From NCBI GenBank assembly GCA_044448905.1, contig JBIOHJ010000078.1, forward strand, positions 1 to 15,900: a stretch of 15,900 nt of DNA. The letters are read 5' to 3'. The position numbers and the translations under genes are program-made. The notes beneath the pieces are model-generated. The model worked only from the letters and a program-made list of their open reading frames with translations. It was not told the DNA's origin and searched no databases. Below, in pieces: positions 14,177 to 15,900 of the stretch; positions within the stretch are counted from its first letter, which is position 1; each line of letters begins with the position of its first letter. The stretch comes from JBIOHJ01 sp044448905. Lineage in GTDB: Bacteria > Bacteroidota > Bacteroidia > AKYH767-A > OLB10.

Positions 14177-14206
14177 CAAAGCTAACCGGATTATTGTTAT
14201 GAAAAA
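14177..14206 (-). promoter_or_regulatory. Candidate promoter for the 9678-14162 gene
   Basis: The minus strand reads TTT, 19 bases, then TAGCTTTG, an exact TAnnTTTG match with a weak upstream element. The ATG at 14162 lies only 14 bp beyond the box, so the leader would be very short; this lowers confidence. Confidence 0.35.
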
Positions 14207-14288
14207 ATATTTTTGATGAACCTCAGTTAAATGATGGCGAAGAAAAATAAGAACGGGATGAAGGTTCATATAAAACAAGTATGTCAAG

Positions 14289-14319
14289 AAAAAACCCCGC
14301 AGCTTTCACCTCGGGGTTT
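14289..14319. terminator. Repeat A copy 6: hairpin downstream of the 14374 gene
   Basis: AAAAAACCCC and GGGGTTT arms surround GCAGCTTTCACCTC, the conserved interior of the family. It lies about 55 bp past the minus-strand stop at 14374 and about 127 bp upstream of the next gene's start, and likely terminates the 14374 transcript. Confidence 0.72.
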
Positions 14320-14327
14320 CCTTTTCT

Positions 14328-14361
14328 TCCCTCCCCTGTGAAGAGGGTCAGGGTGGGGCTT
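14328..14361. repeat. CCTCCCCTGTGAAGAGGGTCAGGGTGGGG-type intergenic repeat (two parts)
   Basis: CCCTCCCCTGTGAAGAGGG followed by TCAGGGTGGGGCTTAA resembles the CCCTGACCCTCTTC / GGGGAGGG intergenic repeats common in many bacterial genomes. Only one copy is in the window, and the arms pair imperfectly. The family is named from memory. Confidence 0.4.
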
Positions 14362-14373
14362 AAACTCTTCCCC

Positions 14374-15054
14374 TCACGGCACCACCATAGTTTGCACTTC
14401 GCCCCACTCGCCCTGTATGTTGCTTGTGCTTACCCAGCTTGCGGCAAATATTACTTTCTTTCCTGCCACAGCCGGATCGAATGTTATTTTAACAGGGCTG
14501 CGTGTACCCGTTACGGTTTTCGAAAAATCATCGGGGTTAAGCGGGGGATTTTCGCCAACAAAATAAGCCACCTTTACACTTCCCACATTTTCGGGTTTGC
14601 CGCGGTGGCTTACGCCATCTTCGCCCGGAGCCTGCCGGTAAAACGCGCTAACCTGGTGGGTGCCCGTAACTTTGTAATCCATATCGGGCTCGGTAACCGG
14701 TTTGCCTACCGGTGATTTTGTTTTATCCCTCGGCTCAAGCCCGCAGGTTATAATATCGGCATCGGTCATTGACGTGTTACGGTAAATGGATACCTGAACA
14801 AACGGGCGCAAATAAGCCGTTAATGCTTCGCGTGCAAGGCGGGTGTTTTCCCTGTCGGCTGAGTTGCTGGTGGTTTTGTTTTTGGAAATAGCCCATAGGG
14901 TATTCCACGGAGTAAGCAGCGCGAGTATCGCGGCCACTATTGCGGGCGCAATTCCCCATGCCACATGATTAGTGTTTACCTGGTTGTACAGCCCGTTTAC
15001 GAATGTATCGTATTCGGCATTGCCGCTGTTGAACACATCTTTTTTCGTTGTCAT
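14374..15054 (-). CDS. Conserved hypothetical protein of a Bacteroidota-specific family, ~226 residues
   Basis: The product has no signal peptide. Residues ~1-95 look helical, with a hydrophobic stretch (GIAPAIVAAILALLTPW) and then an Arg/Ala-rich helix (NTRLAREALTAYLRPFV). Residues ~125-226 look like a beta-sandwich and include SPVKITFDPAVAGKKVIFAA and GEWGEVQTMVVP. This order recalls an uncharacterised Bacteroidota family of about 220 residues whose members carry a SPF-x-L-x-F-x-x-x-x-x-G-K-x-V-Y-F motif and end in GPWSEI-x-x-x-x-P; I recognise the pattern but know no function. GC content is clearly higher than its neighbours (33 of 60 bases at 14641-14700 versus 19 of 60 at 11281-11340), which hints at high expression or transfer. 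A small repeat ORF ends 12 bp upstream, and a repeat-A terminator follows. Confidence 0.82.
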   Translation of the reverse strand: MTTKKDVFNSGNAEYDTFVNGLYNQVNTNHVAWGIAPAIVAAILALLTPWNTLWAISKNKTTSNSADRENTRLAREALTAYLRPFVQVSIYRNTSMTDADIITCGLEPRDKTKSPVGKPVTEPDMDYKVTGTHQVSAFYRQAPGEDGVSHRGKPENVGSVKVAYFVGENPPLNPDDFSKTVTGTRSPVKITFDPAVAGKKVIFAASWVSTSNIQGEWGEVQTMVVP

Positions 15055-15066
15055 ATTTTTAAGTTT

Positions 15067-15468
15067 TTAATTGTTTAAATAATTTGCTTTAGAAAACCCC
15101 TTAATCCCCTGTAGAGAAATCATGCGCAGAATAAACTCTACTGGTTTGTTCCCATTATTTGCGGGAGGAGTAAGGGGTATGTATATTGACTGATAATGTT
15201 TTGCATTTTTTACCCGGCTATTTGTAAAAAATTCAGAACCATTTGAAAAGTTTTCGGAACCATTTGGAAATATTCCAAATCCATTTGAAAACATTTCGGA
15301 ACCATTTGGAGAAACTCCAAATCCATTTGAAAACATTCTGGAATCATTTGAAGAAACTCCAAATCCATTTGGAAAGTTTTCGGAACCATTTGGAGAAATT
15401 ATAAATGTATTTGGAAAAACTGTAATTGCCCCTTTTCTTTTCCCTTGTCCCTTTATTATGCTTTTCAT
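15067..15468 (-). CDS. Doubtful 133-residue ORF built on heptapeptide repeats
   Basis: The ORF starts at an ATG at 15468 (MKSIIKGQGKRKGAITV) and contains about ten heptads encoded by 21-bp units, such as SPNGSEM, FSNGFGV and FPNGSEN, over residues ~17-84. The remaining ~50 residues (YIPLTPPANNGNKP and onward) look like translated intergenic sequence, including a CCCCTTAATCCCC motif. There is no signal peptide or recognisable domain. It ends 12 bp before the start of the 14374-15054 gene, so it might be its leader or a co-transcribed gene. The 21-bp unit keeps the frame open in this register regardless of selection, so an open frame alone is weak evidence. It may be a repeat array rather than a gene. 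Confidence 0.35.
   Translation of the reverse strand: MKSIIKGQGKRKGAITVFPNTFIISPNGSENFPNGFGVSSNDSRMFSNGFGVSPNGSEMFSNGFGIFPNGSENFSNGSEFFTNSRVKNAKHYQSIYIPLTPPANNGNKPVEFILRMISLQGIKGFSKANYLNN
15218..15427. repeat. Ten 21-bp tandem units with a 42-bp higher-order period
   Basis: Units start every 21 bp from 15218. Two forms alternate: CCATTTGAAAACATTTCGG plus AA, and CCATTTGGAGAAACTCC plus AAAT. The second type holds perfect 8-bp inverted arms (ATTTGGAG-AAA-CTCCAAAT; ATTTGGAA-ATA-TTCCAAAT), so the array can fold into a row of small hairpins. End units are more diverged, as is usual in ageing tandem arrays. Confidence 0.88.
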
Positions 15469-15496
15469 TGTGTTTTTACTTGTTAAAACTGATACA

Positions 15497-15528
15497 CAAA
15501 GTTGCTATCAGCCATTAGCCAAAACCAA
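15497..15528 (-). promoter_or_regulatory. Weak promoter-like pair upstream of the repeat ORF
   Basis: On the minus strand TTG (15528-15526) is followed after 21 bases by CAACTTTG (15504-15497), one mismatch from TAnnTTTG. It lies 29 bp before the ATG at 15468 and could drive the repeat ORF and the 14374 gene. Confidence 0.28.
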
Positions 15529-15546
15529 GCACCATTGTATAAACAG

Positions 15547-15599
15547 GGTATTAGATGGATAGATTGGCTGTTTGGCTGTATGGTTGGGGTGGGGAGGGG
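15547..15599. repeat. Repeat C copy 3
   Basis: TATTAGATGGATAGATTGG is followed by 7-8-bp units (CTGTTTGG, CTGTATGG) and then G-rich TTGGGGTGGGGAGGGG. It aligns with the copy at 9501-9547 over about 45-50 bp. The 7-8-bp internal period resembles that of the other short repeats in this window. Confidence 0.65.
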
Positions 15600-15637
15600 A
15601 GAGGAAATTATGTTAAAAAAGATGAGAAAAATGCAAT

Positions 15638-15668
15638 TTTGGAAAAGTGCAGAATAATAGTACTTTTG
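15638..15668 (+). promoter_or_regulatory. Candidate Bacteroidota sigma-type promoter for the right-edge gene
   Basis: TTTG (15638-15641), 19 bases, then TACTTTTG (15661-15668), an exact fit to the TTTG/TAnnTTTG consensus of Bacteroidota primary sigma factor promoters. It faces the gene starting at 15787 and would give a leader of about 110 bases. Confidence 0.5.
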
Positions 15669-15786
15669 ATGAGGGCAATTACACCTTTCCGGAATAAGAG
15701 GTGCAGATATTATCTGTTATGCGCCACAAATGACATTATTGCATAACTCAAACTGACTGCGAGAAACTAACAAAAAAAACATTGGC

Positions 15787-15900
15787 ATGGAATATAAAGC
15801 GTCATTTGACACACTTACGAAAGCAATGACACTTGGAGTGATTATTCTTTTCGTTGTAATCGGGATGAAAAGTGTGAAAGCACTTTTAGTTGCTCAAGGC
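15787..15900 (+). CDS. N-terminus of a small membrane protein, 3'-truncated by window edge
   Basis: An ATG at 15787 opens a frame of 38 codons that runs off the window. It begins MEYKASFDTLTKAMTL and then a hydrophobic stretch (GVIILFVVIG), followed by MKSVKALLVAQG, so at least one N-terminal membrane segment is likely. The start is supported by an A-rich leader just before it, usual for Bacteroidota, and by a good promoter match 119 bp upstream. The sequence recalls the beginning of Bacteroidota PH-domain-like membrane proteins, but 38 residues are too few to be sure. No neighbour in the window suggests a function. Confidence 0.6.
   Translation, partial: MEYKASFDTLTKAMTLGVIILFVVIGMKSVKALLVAQG

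Larger units (their letters stand above)
15469..15786. other. 318-bp intergenic region between divergent genes
   Basis: It holds promoter-like sequences for both directions, the longest copy of repeat C, and a GTTATGC...GCATAAC inverted repeat (15716-15747 region) whose role is unclear. A 63-codon plus-strand ORF here has no coding features and is not called. Confidence 0.6.

Noticed and set aside
14281..14715. 144-codon plus-strand ORF
   Set aside because: It is antisense to the conserved 14374-15054 gene and begins in the repeat-A hairpin; open antisense frames are expected in this GC-richer stretch.
15218..15427. CRISPR array
   Set aside because: Units are contiguous 21-bp tandem repeats without unique spacers, and no cas gene is present.
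15555..15746. 63-codon plus-strand ORF
   Set aside because: It starts inside repeat C, has a low-complexity G-rich beginning, no domain, and overlaps the promoter-like sequence for the next gene.
15716..15747. Integron attC-like site (GTTATGC...GCATAAC)
   Set aside because: The ends do not fit the GTTRRRY / RYYYAAC core consensus, and no integrase or cassette structure is visible.

Overview
The window looks like a piece of a low-GC Bacteroidota chromosome. The main reasons are: four large exported proteins that end in type IX secretion system (T9SS) type A C-terminal sorting domains; no clear Shine-Dalgarno sequences, with A/T-rich leaders instead; promoter-like pairs of the Bacteroidota form TTG-N19-TAnnTTTG; and a serine-rich lipobox protein. 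No tRNA, rRNA, CRISPR array, transposase or phage gene was seen.

Layout. At the left edge is the 3' part of a plus-strand trypsin-like (HtrA/S1C-type) protease gene with an intact His-Asp-Ser triad and no PDZ domain. It converges on a long minus-strand block. Within that block, 1101-4877 encodes a 1258-residue surface protein with 14 SBBP-type beta-propeller repeats, three Ig-like domains and a sorting domain. Next come two tandem paralogues (5060-6682 and 6762-8384), each exactly 540 residues with seven 60-residue repeats and a sorting domain. Then there is a small lipoprotein (8667-9230) with a DUF6438-like C-terminal domain, a 447-bp AT-rich gap full of short repeats, and a 1494-residue protein (9678-14162) with an N-terminal propeller-like region, many Ig-like domains and a sorting domain. 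Further right are a GC-richer conserved hypothetical gene (14374-15054) and a doubtful small ORF made of 21-bp tandem repeats (15067-15468). At the right edge a plus-strand gene for a small membrane protein begins (15787 onward).

Working together: the four T9SS proteins should be exported by Sec, moved across the outer membrane by T9SS, and attached to the surface or released. Their repeat architecture suggests adhesion or display, but no enzymatic or ligand-binding motif identifies a substrate. The T9SS machinery itself is not in the window.

The most unusual material is not a classical gene. Six intergenic copies of a hairpin with a conserved loop (core CCCCGCAGCTTTCA) lie mostly just after minus-strand stop codons. 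Several families of short tandem repeats occur both between genes and in frame inside the secreted-protein genes. Repeat copy numbers fall on 7, 7 and 14, as expected for whole seven-bladed propellers. I did not find convincing evidence of a new defence or metabolic system.
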